Shown here: positions 35,249-47,426 of the stretch, piece by piece | Numbering within the stretch: the stretch's first letter is position 1 | Layout: each line of letters begins with the position of its first letter | DNA from: Oncomelania hupensis | Lineage: Eukaryota > Mollusca > Gastropoda > Littorinimorpha > Pomatiopsidae | NCBI GenBank assembly: GCA_036898135.1 | Contig: CM072512.1 | Coordinates: forward strand, 24,751,424 to 24,815,423 | Length of the DNA stretch: 64,000 nt | Direction: 5' to 3' | Translations under genes and position numbers: made by a program | The notes under the pieces: model-generated | Told to the model about the DNA's origin: nothing | What the model saw: only the letters and a program-made list of their open reading frames with translations | The model's database searches: none

Positions 35249-37480
35249 ATGGATGTAGATGAACTTCATGAAGAGATGAAGGGAGAAAAATCATCATTCC
35301 TGTCAGGGTTACCCAGTACGATGGACGCATTGTGCTGCATGCAAGGGTCCCCTCATGATGACACCATTCTTCATCGTCTGCTTGACACTATTAAACAGCT
35401 TGGTGAGTAGTTCCATTCATTTTTTTGTGTCTGTTTGCAATGTGAAGAAAAAGAAGGAAGAGTGAGAGTCAATTGTTGTCTAGATCAGTATGAAAAATAA
35501 AATGTTTAACGCTATGACGATGTGCTTATAAAATGTATTATTTTGTGTGTTTCACTGTTTTGTCTGTTATTTGCACAATTAGAATCTAAATGTCATGTCC
35601 GAGCATTCTAAATATTGTCTGCTAGAAGCACTAAGTAGCTTATCAAGTTATCTTCAGCTTATAGTAGGATTATACAGGAGCACACAAACAAACCCAATGC
35701 TTATAGTCACAATTGGCTTCTACGGCTGTCAGATCCAGATCCAATGAAGCTTGTCCAACAATTCCCAATGCGTTGTTGAAATTTAGCAAGGGGATATATT
35801 TCTGTGTTTGTAGCCTGAAGTGACATTCAGATATATTGCATTAGAGACCTTTCTTTGCTAGTCCTAGAGAACCCCAGTGACGTTATCTGGGGCCCCAAAT
35901 ACTTTTTTAAGCTGCTTACATGCCTATTGGAGAGCTTTCACCTCAATAATTTTGAATTAATATATTCTTCTATGATCACACTATCCAGTATAAAAATTTG
36001 AAAAAATTACATTTGATTCACTGTAACATTGCTTGAGATTGAGAAAAATGTAGTGACAGACTCACAGAGAAATGCAGCATTGACCATGTAATATAAATTA
36101 AGAATATATATATTATTTGTGGTTGTGTTTACTTGCATGTACAAATTTGTGCTCAGTCCTGTTGTGTGAGATCATGTAACGGTTTCAGCAAATTAAAACA
36201 GCTGAGTCATCTATATATATATGCGGTGCATTTTCAGTGACGTCAAAAGAAGATGCCAGCAGAGGGAGCCTTTTTCAGTTTCTTGACACTGTTCAGAAGA
36301 AACTAAGTAATATCCACACATCAGTGACTGTCCTGGCTTTGGGAGCGGCATCCCATTTACTTACAACCATACAACTCTCCGATGAACAGCAGCAAAGTAT
36401 TTTGTCACTGTACGAAACGGTGCAAGGCGATGACCAAATTCAAGATTCTTCAGTGGGGGCTGCATTTTTCAATAGCTTGACTCATGTGGCACACAGAGAA
36501 AAACTTGTGCTGGAGCTTTGCAACAGTAAGAAAAATCTTCAAAAAAATTCTGATAATTTGTGTGTTTGAGAGTCGTTGCAGTCTTGATCAGTCTATCTGG
36601 CTACACATTCTTTGATAGACCTATCATGATTTTTTTATATTACTGTCTATACTAGTTTATGGTTGCAATGGGGTATTGAAACAGTGCCATTGAGCACAAT
36701 AGAGAGGTGGGAATTGCACATAATAAATAATTAAAGTTGAAGGGAAATGTTACACTAGTTCCTCCTTTGCAAAAGTATATTGAACTTGTGGTAATGTATG
36801 CTGTAAAAATATTGAAAAGGTGATTGTGAAATAAAAAGTTTGTTCATTATAAGAAGAAAATGATTTCCCAGAAAAGATTCTTTGTCTTGATAGTAATTTG
36901 TTTTCTTCTTGATGAATTAGACTTTATTCAATCTTGCAAAAATTAAAATTTATTCTTCAGACGCTGTCGAAGTCTTGGTAAGCAATGGGGATAAATTTAG
37001 AATTATTTCTTTCCTTCACAGTACATTTGGCATCTGCACTGGCAACATTGGAAACAGCGCAGAGCGTGTTCTTGTTGACAGCAGTGGAAAACTTCGTAGT
37101 CGCTACCATCATCGCCAATCTGAACATGATTAGTGATGCATCTGCATCCGGAGAGACTGGAAAAGACTTTAGTGTTAGTTCTGTGCCAAACATTGTGCAA
37201 GAAATCATCCAGATCTGTGCTGCAACTTTGGCGGAGATGAGCAGAAACCAGGCAAATTTACTTGACAATATTGTGACCTCCATGCGCTCAAGCACTTTCC
37301 ACCAGTCTGTGGCACAATTGGTTTTAAAACTGAGTGAATTCAAGAGGTTTTGCATGTTAAAATCACAGGATGGGGCATTCTTGACTACTCTGGCACATGT
37401 GGCTTTACAGCATCCCTCAGAAAAGATCAGATTCTCAGCATTGCATAGTACCGTCAACATTTCAGCAGTTTTGTGAGTTG

Positions 37481-37523
<43 letters not shown>

Positions 37524-39628
37524 CTATCTGTATACATTAATTTGTAAGTTGCTTTCTTAAATTTGTCAGTCGGTCTGTCTGTCTTTAACAGGAGTACTAA
37601 TTTCATATGTGACATTAGACAGATCAGCAATGTTTCAGCTGCATTTCTTTGTCAGTGTATTTATGATGCCTTGAATCACTCTTTTTTGTGCGAGATATGT
37701 GAGCTATATAAATCTATAATAATAATAATAATAATAATTATTATTATTATTATTATTATTATTAATATTAGTTTTGAAGCGTTTGATTTTGACTTTTGTC
37801 TTTGCTTCAAACACACTATGGATGGTTTATTGATTACTTCCTGTTACACTACCACCTAATCTTGGTGTGAAATGCCATAGTTTTGTACAATAATAATTTA
37901 CCTGTATGTATAACACAAGTAGCAGTAAATGATTCAACGTACTGATTGTGGCCGCTCAACCCAAGAAGAATAGTGTACTACCGTTTTAATTACCTTCTTA
38001 ATTTACCCATATAACAATGGTTGCCCTCAGCATCTGCTGCACAAGCTGCAAAAGATACAGAACAATGCTGCTCACCTTATTTTGAGTGTTCCAAAATCAA
38101 ACCAAGTCACTTCTCATTCGAAATCATCGCATTGGTTTCCTGTGGGGAACAGAATGCAGTATAAAATTGCAAGCCTTTGCTTCAAAGCTTACTCTGTCTG
38201 GTCCATTGTATATCTCCAAGTTAGTCCACTTCTATACACCATCAAGCTCTCTCTGTTCATCTTCTGACAGTCGCCAGCTTCGTATTCCCTGTATGAAAAC
38301 AAACTTTTTGCAAACGCTCATTCTGCTTTTCAGCCCCCACAGTTTGGAATTCTCTTCAACTCTGCGCTCTATTGAATCATCACTTTCCTTTCACTCTGGG
38401 CTAAAAACACACATTTTCAATAGTGTCTATCCTTAAATCTCAGTTCTGAACTTTTCTTCATCAAATACTTAAAACACAGTCGTAGTCATTGTGTGTGTGT
38501 GTGTGTATTGTGTATGTTCTGATTTGGTATTTCATGTTTTGCTTTCACTTCGTTTAATTATTTATGTATTTATTTATTATTTATGTATTTATTTATTAGT
38601 CTTCTTTAAAGTGCTATGAGTTTAATGAGGAAGGACGCTGTACAAATGTTTATTATTATTTAATTTTATACTTTTTTAATTTTTTTTTTCAATTAATGGT
38701 TTTGAGTGCACAATTTTTGCTTGTAGGACGAAGGAGGCCAAGGAGCATTTTCTGATGAACGACATTGTCACTCCGCTGTGGAAAATAATGCTGAACGGAG
38801 AGGTGGAGAAAGCTGTCACTGTCGCTCACTCTTATTTTACCTGTGTCAAGTGAGTTGCTGAGTGTGATTTATGGTTGTGGGACTGTTTTGATGTGTGTTT
38901 CTCATCGGTTATAAGCTGTGTCTATCTCATGTCAGTTACTAAACTGTGGATATATATTTCTTCTTCTTTAGTAAGACTTTACTTATATATTTCTATTTCA
39001 GCATACAGGGAAATGCATAAAATGAAAGAAACAGATTTACAATTATATGAGACTGAAAAAGCATTAATGTTTTACTGTATTGCTGTATTGTTTTACCCAC
39101 TTCGTTATCGATGTTGCAGCAAGGACGACAGCTCGGAAGCTCTCTCGACAATACAGCAGATGTATGAGCTCCCTAGTCTTGTTTTGTTTGGTCGGGAAGT
39201 TGGCAAGACGCAGCTAGCATCTTTGGTTCCCATGGTTTTGACTGCGCTTGGTAATCGAAGGCAGTTTGGAAGACTCTCTTTCTTCATTTTGCATTTTGTG
39301 AAAATGGTGAGAACGTTAAAAGAATTCCTTCTTCTTTTGTCAGCTTCTTGATCTTCTTCTTATAATATTCTTCTTCTTTTGAATGTATTTGTGCGTTTGT
39401 AAAAATCTAGTGTATATGTGACACATCCATGCAGTACTGTGAGTGAATGTACTCACTTAAAATCCTTTGGCAGTTGTATTTACAAAATATTGCATCAATC
39501 AATTTTACTGAATATGCAAGCTGTGCTGAAGAAACTGGAGTGGTTGTGATGTTTTTTGTTGGACAGATACTACTACTACTACTACTACTACTACTAACTA
39601 CTACTACTACTACTTACTACTTACTACT

Positions 39629-39705
<77 letters not shown>

Positions 39706-42700
39706 ACATAACATTTTCCTATAATTCGATCATATTGCTTTTTTCTTTTACTTGTATTTTGTATTTTTTTGCAGACAAATTATCAGGAAGGTTTGGTTCA
39801 TCTCCTCCTCAGCACTAGCGAAACAATGGAAAGTGCTGACTACTGTTTGCAAAAATCCTCCTGGCCAGAGGGAGTTGGTGACATTGTCATCAGCAATCAG
39901 AAACTTCTCAGCTCTCTACTACACATTCTGCAGCATGATGAAATGCTAGGTACAGGATGAGTTTCAACAATATTATTTGTGTGTGCGCGTGCATGCATGC
40001 ATGCGCAGAGCTGCCTAAAGTATGCATTTCGCGTATTTTGTTACTCAAGGCTGGGAAAAAAATACGCAATATGCGCGATCCTTTGAAAATACGCATTGCG
40101 TTTGAAAAGAAGAAGAAGAAGAGTGCATATTCTGCCCAGCTGCAGCTTTAATCAGTCTACAGCGTGTGTGTGTGTGCGCGCGCTAGTGACAAGTGTGTGT
40201 GTTTTTGTATAAATATAACTGCAAGAGAAAAAAAAGCGCATCTACAAATTTGTGAGTTTTTCTTTTTATTTAACACCATTTACAATTAGTAATCTAAATG
40301 TACCTTTGTAACAATGCTCATAATTGTTTTGAGTCAAACACATGAGCGTTACTCATGCGCCTCTAAAAATACACTTAAGGATAGCTAAAAGTAAGCACTT
40401 GGTAATCTGGGGGTAGGCAGCTCTGCATGCGTCATGTGTGGGTGCTGCATTCGTGTGTGCACAATTGATGACATATATATTTTATTTTTTTAATTTATTT
40501 ATTTTTGATACTTTATTGTCCCTTTTTATCGGGAAATTCTGGACAGCCTCCCCTAGAGAAGGTGTGGTCATAGCATATGGGTGCACAAACCCATACCTAC
40601 CTAATATTAGTTGTGGTTTTATTTTTGGGACATTTTGTTGGGGGAGCAAACTAGAGTACCCAGAGAAACCCCCAAGACATTGCCCGAGTCGAACATATAT
40701 AATATTCGGAGAAACATAACGCACAAATGCTGGATTGATTCCACACCTGTTGGGCACCATTGGTTTCTAACCTATGGACAAGGCAAGTTAGACCACTCAG
40801 CCACAACACTTGCATAAGTAATGGTGAATGATTAAAAACTTCTCAACTCACACAATATCATTTGGCATGTTATGCTGACAGCCTTTACCTTTCAAATTAT
40901 ATGTTCATGAGGTACGTGGACCCAGACCTTTGATTTCTGTGCCCACCAATTTAGAGGACTTTTGACTGGTAAATTTAATATCTCTGAATACCTTAGCTAA
41001 TATTTTTTTTAATTCATTCAGTGATCTGGAACTCTCTTCTGCACATTCTACAACATGATCAAATTCCAGGTACTGGATGACTTTCAACAATATTTGAGTG
41101 TGAATTACATTTTAAAAAAGAACTGTGATGATTGGTTTTATTTAAATTATGCTGGTTGCAGCCAATCATTGCTATTCATGTATACGTTTGAATATGTTTT
41201 ACATGTGTTTCTAGGTCCTACATCTGAGCAGAGTGGTGAAGTTCTGAAATGCCTTCTCGGCATCATGAAGCGTCCTGTTTTAGAAAGTCAGGTATTACAA
41301 TATTTTAATGTCTGTATTAAAGGCAATAATGTGACAACATGAAGAAATCCTATCAGTATGCACCCTGTTTTTATAATATATTCAGTGCAAGCTTTCATTT
41401 CCTTGTTCGGTGTGCATGCAGAAAAAGAATGCTTCTAGAAAGAGCAGCCACCCAATTAGAAAAAGAAACCTGGTAAATAACATTCTTTGCTAATGGTTTC
41501 TACGACACTGTTGTATTAGTTTTTATTCCTTTAGATTAATATAAGCTGTTCTGACCTCTCATGGCGATGACAATGCCCCCCACCCCACCACACCTGACCC
41601 CTCTGTCTATGTCCACCCCTTCCCATTCAGTGTAGCTTGATGAGACCTACTCCTACTATCCAGCCTCAGCAGCTGGAGATTAGCTCTATTGTAGATGTGC
41701 CTTAATTTTTTTGTCACGTCATCGGCAGTGGTATTGCATGACAGAGAAAAAAAAAGGGAAGGCTAACTGACTCACCTCGGTTACATCTTTTGGCCTAGTG
41801 GGTAGGCCTTATCACCATCTGCTGAGACTGGATAGAGGCCATAAGCCTTATCAGTCTCATAAGCCGCCTCCTATCTATCCTTCTCTCTTCCCGCTCCACC
41901 CAACCCCACTATTTTGGACGTGCTAAATCTCAGTGGTCAGCACCTTGAAAAACTCTCTGAGCTTGTAAGCAACCTGTTATATATTTTAACACTTTTTTTT
42001 TTTTTTTGTTCTGCTGCAGGTGTACAGTCAGACATGTGCAGCTTTACTTAAGGTTGTGGAAAGACTTTTTGCTTCCGACACAGGTCAACTCGTGTGCATA
42101 GAAGTAATGCATCTGATGGTTCAAGCTTTGCCTTCTCGCCTGGTGGCTTTGCAATGGGAAGTGCGAGACACTACATTGGGATTCATGAAAAATCTCCTGG
42201 CTGATAGAACTGGTACGTTTGATGATATTCTGTTTTGCTAAATTCATTCATAGTCTGTCCGCTCTCTGCTGTTTACATTGAGCCTAAAGCCAATTTTAAC
42301 TCTGATTTTTTTAACGCCGAAATTCATAGAATAAAACAAAGAGTTACTTGTGTTTGCAGAAGACTGGATGCTGAAGTTGTTTGTGGAGAATCACCTTTTG
42401 CAAGATGCATGGAGATGTGTGAATGATGGTGAGAGCTACCCGCGAGCCAGTGCCCTCACGTTTGCAGCTAATCTGACCAAGTCGAACCAGTGGTGGACAG
42501 CTTTTTTGCTAGATTGTGGGGTTACTGAGGTTTGTATGAATTGGTGTGTAAACAAATGTAGCTTTATATATTGAGGAATGATGGCTTGTGTAAATAATGT
42601 CTTGTGTACTGCTGATATTAAATATTTTTAGTGTGCTTGTTGTATGTGTGCAGTGTGATCCACTAAAGAAATAAAGAAGCATGAACCCAGAGACAATAAT

Positions 42701-43717
42701 TATTAATGAGTTAAATGTGAAAGCTTGAGCATGTTCAATATTAATGACTTGCAATAGAAAGAAAATGTGCATGGATCTTTTGTTCCTTCTTCTGTGCAGG
42801 AAAAACTTGTGGACCAAATGAAGGAGCTTCTGTCCAACGACTCGGAAGCTTTTCCCCGCCGTGCTGCTGTTGACTTTCTCACAGCCCTGTATTACAAAAT
42901 CTCGTCAGATACAAACTCTAAGCCAGAAAATCACACGGCGAAACAGAAGATCTGTTCAGCAATGGTGTCTGTTATTCATGACTTTGACTGGGAGGTCAAG
43001 ATCAAATCTTTGGAATTCTGGGAAAAGATGGCAGCGCCTTTGCTAAGGGAGTCAAATGGTGATGCAGATTGTAACTGTAAATCTCATCCTGCAACAACAA
43101 ACAAAATGAAGCAGAGTGGTGATGGAGCTGGTGGCAGCACGAAACATGTGGCAGACACTAAGTGCAACCGACCTCTAAAACATAGACTTGAAGAGAAGAA
43201 TGAAAGCCTTGACACCAACAGTTTACTGCAAGGCTTGCTGGACAGTGGTTTCGGTAAGGCCTTGTTAGACGGAACGGAAGATTATGATTCTGCAGTGAAA
43301 CAGAAAGCTTTGGAAATTTTAGCCAAGGTGCTTGATGCCTGCAAAACGCGCGCTGCCTCTCCAAACAAGATGTTGAAAAAGGACAACTCTGCCATCAGTA
43401 CATCGGCAGTGTCAGTCACATCCTCTAACACTAGAGTGAATGTTATTGCCGATTGTGTGGATGGTTCAGGCACCTTTACTGCTGTTTCTGTTGACAGCAC
43501 AAACATGGAGACCTTTCTGAGAAAATTATCAGACCTTGATCCCTGGTACCAGCTGAAGCATTTTGGAGTCAGTTCTGACGAGTACGACTGCAAACCACTT
43601 TCTCTGCTGGAAGACGTTGTCTCAGCAGCCAAGGGAGCTAAAGCAATCCATGAAGTTTCACTCCTGTCAGAGGACGAATTTGAGGATGCTGATGACATGT
43701 TTGTTGACTGTTACTGA
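35249..43717 (+). CDS. BRAT1: BRAT1, BRCA1-associated ATM activator 1
   Basis: Exons: 35249-35402, 36238-36525, 36961-36977, 37022-37472, 38727-38849, 39120-39306, 39775-39949, 41215-41291, 42020-42212, 42360-42529 and 42800-43717; about 917 residues (human BRAT1 has 821). BRAT1 is a HEAT-repeat scaffold tied to ATM/DNA-PK signalling and to the Integrator endonuclease INTS11/INTS9. The match to the vertebrate protein is clear in the C-terminal half: WEVRDTTL, DGESYPRASA, DSEAFPRRA, DFDWEVKIKSLEF, and the end DMFVDCY against the human EADCY. The C-terminal Cys-Tyr contributes to INTS11 binding. The start ATG sits in a strong context (GCCAGCCATGG). Phases agree at every junction except the third to fourth exon, where the frame is off by one base (see findings). 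A Ser/Lys-rich insert near 43080-43190 looks lineage-specific. Confidence 0.92.
35403..36237 (+). other. BRAT1 intron 1
   Basis: Phase-1 intron, TTG|GTGAGT donor and ATTTTCAG acceptor. Nothing else recognised. Confidence 0.85.
36526..36960 (+). other. BRAT1 intron 2
   Basis: Phase-1 A+T-rich intron, donor GTAAGA and acceptor TTCTTCAG. Nothing else seen. Confidence 0.8.
37473..38726 (+). other. BRAT1 intron 4 with repeats
   Basis: Contains a poly-T tract of about 40 bases (37481-37520), an AAT/ATT inverted microsatellite (about 37717-37764), and a LINE fragment (about 37990-38440). Donor GTGAGT, acceptor CTTGTAG. Confidence 0.85.
37990..38660 (+). mobile_element. Degenerate CR1-like LINE 3' fragment
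   Basis: Translated pieces in two frames give the C-terminal reverse-transcriptase region common to CR1-type LINEs: KLQKIQNNAAHLILSVPKSN, then HWFPVGNRMQYKIASLCFKA, then PTVWNS-like sequence and a final FKTHIF-like end. The copy is frameshifted and truncated. Clade assignment is from recall of typical sequences, not a search. Confidence 0.7.
38850..39119 (+). other. BRAT1 intron 5
   Basis: Short phase-2 intron from AA|GTGAGT to GATGTTGCAG; no other feature. Confidence 0.85.
39307..39774 (+). other. BRAT1 intron 6 with (ACT)n
   Basis: Phase-0 intron from ATG|GTGAGA to TTTTTTGCAG, largely occupied by an ACT microsatellite (39568-39704). Confidence 0.85.
39568..39704. repeat. (ACT)n microsatellite
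   Basis: About 45 ACT/CTA units with a few TTACTACTTACT interruptions in the first third. Confidence 0.97.
40000..40431. mobile_element. TIR DNA-transposon remnant with 6-bp target duplication
   Basis: A 420-bp segment (40006-40425) begins CAGAGCTGCCTA and ends with its exact reverse complement TAGGCAGCTCTG. It is flanked by CATGCG on both sides (40000-40005 and 40426-40431), although the left flank is a GCAT-type microsatellite. No ORF, so non-autonomous. Ends resemble those of the element at 44712-45403. Superfamily undecided. Confidence 0.8.
41019..41100 (+). pseudogene. Partial duplicate of BRAT1 exon 7 and its donor region
   Basis: The end of exon 7 (about 39910-39949) and the following intron start recur here: SSLLHILQHDEML in the exon against NSLLHILQHDQIP, followed by GTACTGGATGA and TTTCAACAATATT, nearly the same as GTACAGGATGA and TTTCAACAATATT. 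A CAG acceptor-like site (41021-41023) precedes it. Probably a decayed duplicate exon fragment; if used, it would add about 16 residues. Confidence 0.75.
41292..42019 (+). other. BRAT1 intron 8
   Basis: Phase-0 intron. The middle (about 41640-41900) includes a segment with GGCCTAGTGGGTAGGCC, mildly tRNA/SINE-like, but without a second box I would trust. Confidence 0.8.
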
Positions 43718-44516
43718 GACTCGTTTCAGATTTATGCAGTTCATAACTAAAATGCTGATAATGCTGTTTTTGCATTGATAAAGCGCATATTGATTACAGT
43801 ATGCTCGTATTTAGTGGGATCGCCTGGTATTAGCAACGTTATTATTGTTGCTGTGGTTATCATGTTAGGGGAAGGCAAGATAGCGAGGGAGAGATGGGCA
43901 CTGCCTTAATAAAACGATCCCAGAGGAAAAGTAGATCCCATATCGTGCATATATGCCTCTCTCTCCAACAACTTTAAGTTAGTGGTAACACCTTCACCTT
44001 TTAAAATTAAAAGGGTAAAAACTAATATACTTTTTGCACAGAATAAATAGGCCAATTTTCACTAAACAAGGTGACCTAGGTGTAAGCTGAGCGTTTCAAT
44101 ATCTTCAGACACTCGGACTGAGATCAGAGTCGCATTTCGGGCTTGCTGCGCCGACAGCCTCTGTATGTTAATAGTGAGCTCAAATAGCAGCAGTCTGTGT
44201 TGAATATGAATGCCATAAAGCTGTATTATGTAGTAGCATTGTGTGCTTGTTCTTGTAATCCAAGACATTGTATTCATTTAGGTATGTTCATCTGTTTAAG
44301 GAGATCATCTGACACTATTGAAATGTAGAATTTGTAAAATAATTATGCGGCGTATTTAAGTTGTTAATATACAAAATGAAGGCATAGGAAAGGTGTTTGA
44401 TGTTGCTTTATTCAATGAAAAAAAGTCACAGCTTTTGAACACAATGTAGCACAGAGTTATACTCTCCCTCACTGTGCAAGTTTCTAAACACACACATACA
44501 AATATATTCAATGAAC
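43718..44516. other. BRAT1 3' UTR and flank
   Basis: Non-coding. AATAAA-type signals near 43908 and 44042 are candidate polyadenylation sites of BRAT1. Nothing else supported. Confidence 0.55.
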
Positions 44517-45985
44517 ATGCTTTGCGGAGGGCATTGATGGATTGGCTGAAGAGGAACAAGAACTTGGAACGGCTTGTACAGAGGCTTGACACCACCTCCA
44601 GAGCCTTTGGAATGGAAATAAGTGCAGAGAAGACCAAAATGATGTAACACACCAATGTAATCAACATGGATATCAAAGTCCATAGCCAATCCCTCAGCAA
44701 AGTGCATAGATCAGGCAGTGCCTACCCTCAATTTGAAGTTTCATTATTAGCTTTTTTGAAATATCAGTATTACTATTACGATTTTCATATTTACTTTTAC
44801 TACCTATAGTTTTTGCATAGATTGATTTGCTGCCACAATCTTCTTTTTCTTCTTCAAAGCCTCGTAATTCTTGATATGCTGTGGGCCTTCCACGTGCCGC
44901 TTGATGTGGTTCATACCACCGGCGGAGATGCCAAACTGTTGGCATAAATCGTACTTTTAAGTCAGAGCTGCCGCGAATAACAAAAGGACACATTTCCGAA
45001 TACGAGGCAATATATGTCTGCCCCTTGTGCCGTTTCTTTGAAGATTCAGATCACAATCACTTTGCTTAGCCATTCGTTTGGACGCCATGTTTTGAATTCT
45101 GTCTCATGAGCACCAATCTTTACTGCGACTGCGCAAAAACTGGTTTGGCAAACTTTGGTGCCTCGGTACCGGAAACTTCAATGCCACGTGTCTGTAATGC
45201 GACTGCGGCATTAAACCAGGTTCGACCGTCTTTGGAATAATGTCACGCGGTGCATTACCACAGGCCAACGAGTCCGATTTTTTTCCCAATGTTTTTATTT
45301 ATTTCCGGACCGTGAAACAAGTATCCGTATTTTCCTTAGCGCTTGCCGAGTTTTTCAAATTTCCTGAAAAAATACGGAAATTCCATACGGGTAGGCATGC
45401 CTGATAGATTCAAATATTTATAAGCCATTGTATAGGACAATGGAAGTCAGAACAGGAAGTTCTCTCCAGGATCGCATAAACAACTGCTGCCCTAACAAGG
45501 TTGAAACCCATTTGGAAAGATCAGTCTACACTCCAAGGTAAGGCTGCTGCGCTCCCTTGTCATCTCCATCTTCCTATACACTTGCAAAACATGGACCCTC
45601 ACAGCAGACCTACAACGAAGAATACAAAGCATGGAGATGAGGTGCTACAAAAGACTTCTGGGCCTTTCCTATACCCAGCACATCACCAACGACAAAGTCC
45701 AACAGACCATCACACACGATGACATGCTCACAGTGGCGAAGAAACTGAAACTCAGATGGTATGGTCATGTCACCAGAACATCAGGCCTTGCAAAGACCAT
45801 CCTGGCACGGTGCAAGGAGGCAGATGAAGATGAAGACAGAAAAAGGAGTGGGAGGACAACATTTGAGAATGGACTGCCTTGACGCTGAGCGAAGCCATGA
45901 GGGTTGCTGAGGAAAGAGAAAGATGGAGTACGCTGGTTAATTGATCATCTGTGGTGCTCCAACGGGATAGGATAGAAGCGAGAGT
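44517..45985 (+). mobile_element. Truncated LINE copy split by a DNA transposon
   Basis: 44517-44711 and 45404-45985 together match positions about 59994-60800 of the full-length LINE in the same orientation, ending in GGGATAGGATAG. The reading frame is broken. The 692 bp between are a TIR element. Confidence 0.9.
44706..45409 (-). mobile_element. TIR DNA transposon remnant nested in a LINE copy
   Basis: 44712-45403 starts CAGGCAGTGCCTACCC and ends GGGTAGGCATGCCTG, its reverse complement but for one missing base. ATAGAT flanks it on both sides (44706-44711, 45404-45409), and removing one copy restores the LINE alignment, so the 6-bp target duplication is well supported. On the minus strand a decayed ORF contains FGISAGGMNHIKRHVEGPQH, reminiscent of the His pair of BED/TTF-type zinc fingers at the N-terminus of hAT-like transposases. 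Confidence 0.85.
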
Positions 45986-47426
45986 TCAACAGGGTTATAC
46001 CGCTTGAAACTTTTATGTAAGAATCCTCACTTTAATATGAAATGGCCCTTTTTTGCACTTCAATGAAGAGATTCATATACTTTGTTCAACTGATCATCAT
46101 TTTGTACAATTTCAGTAATTAAAAAAACAACAGCAGCTTTTGACGTTTCTTTGTAATATATATCAAAGGTAATTCCACAAAAATCCAGTTTAAAAAAACA
46201 TCGCACTGAAACAAACTTTTCAGTAATTTAAAACATTGAATTTGCATCCATAAGTTTACACTTGTACTGTTAAAAGAGTAATTTTCATTCACAAAACATG
46301 AAGGACAGAAATACTTAATATCTGGACATGGACGATTATATATTCACAATTTTCACACTGGTTTCATTTGTGTAATAATCTAATGCTGATTCTAAGTGTT
46401 TTCAAGCCACAAATGAAAGAAGAAACTATTAAGTGTGACTGTGCTATTAAAAATGTCTACATCCAGTTTTGATAATGGAGACAACAGTATTAGAAATTGC
46501 ATCAACAGCACCTAATTCTAGCAGCATTCAAGCATACCATCTCTTATCACCTTCAGTTAAGTTTATAGTAAAACCCACACATTCAAATACGCACCGGCAT
46601 CTCAAAAGAAATGTAACATCACAAGTTTAACACAAACATGATGTCATTTATTACTTTTAACCTCACTTAAGTTATATTTTATTCCCCAAGGCTGCATTCA
46701 TTCAAAACTAAAAATCTAGCAACCTAAAATGTCGCTAACAATTACACATGAAAGCAATAAAACTATCTCATTTCATACATGTTTCATCAATTAAAACCAT
46801 CTTGGAAATATTTATTTTTTTCTGTTCGTTTTCAGTGCATCCACAAAAGTCAACCATAAAACGCAACTGCTGATCTGAACGGAAGAATTGTAAAAAATTA
46901 ATTCCTACACTAGGTATGCAGCCAGCACTAAAAAAGTGGCTGATACATAAATTGATTCAATAATTATAATACTTTTTTTTTTTAAGAATCACAAATACAT
47001 TGATGATGGAGTCATTAGCACAGCTTCATGGCCTATAAATATCTCATATTGCTACTGCAAAATTTATTTATCAGAAATGACACACAATATTTCAAATTAC
47101 ACAGTGGAATAACAAACCACTGTGTACATCATTTTGCCATCTCTTCCAACTAAAAACAGGAACTCCTTCCAAATAGGAACACCTTGGTACAGAACTTGAG
47201 ATCCACCGACACACCCTTTTCTACCTCATTACGATGGACAGTTCACATCAAACCAAAGTCCAACACTGTAGCTTGCAATCACAGCAAGAAGACAATCAAT
47301 AGTCTAGCAGTCACAACAGGAGACAATAAATAGTCTCAAAACAGCTTGGAGCAGGCGGTTTTGCCTTATAAAACTTAAAAGGGAACTGAAGTGAAAAGTA
47401 TCGGGGACATAACCACTTCAGCAGAA
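45986..47426. other. Intergenic region and WDR90 3' UTR
   Basis: 1.4 kb of A+T-rich non-coding DNA between two convergent genes. No repeat family was recognised. The part next to 47427 should be WDR90 3' UTR. Confidence 0.55.

Larger units (their letters stand above)
39950..41214 (+). other. BRAT1 intron 7
   Basis: 1.27-kb phase-1 intron holding a TIR element (40006-40425), a repeat-like segment (about 40490-40810) and a partial duplicate of the preceding exon (about 41019-41100). Confidence 0.85.

Noticed and set aside
39447..39818. Thr-rich ORF in BRAT1 intron 6
   Set aside because: Product of the (ACT)n microsatellite.
41800..41900. tRNA-like segment with GGCCTAGTGGGTAGGCC
   Set aside because: No convincing B box or cloverleaf; at most a degenerate SINE head.
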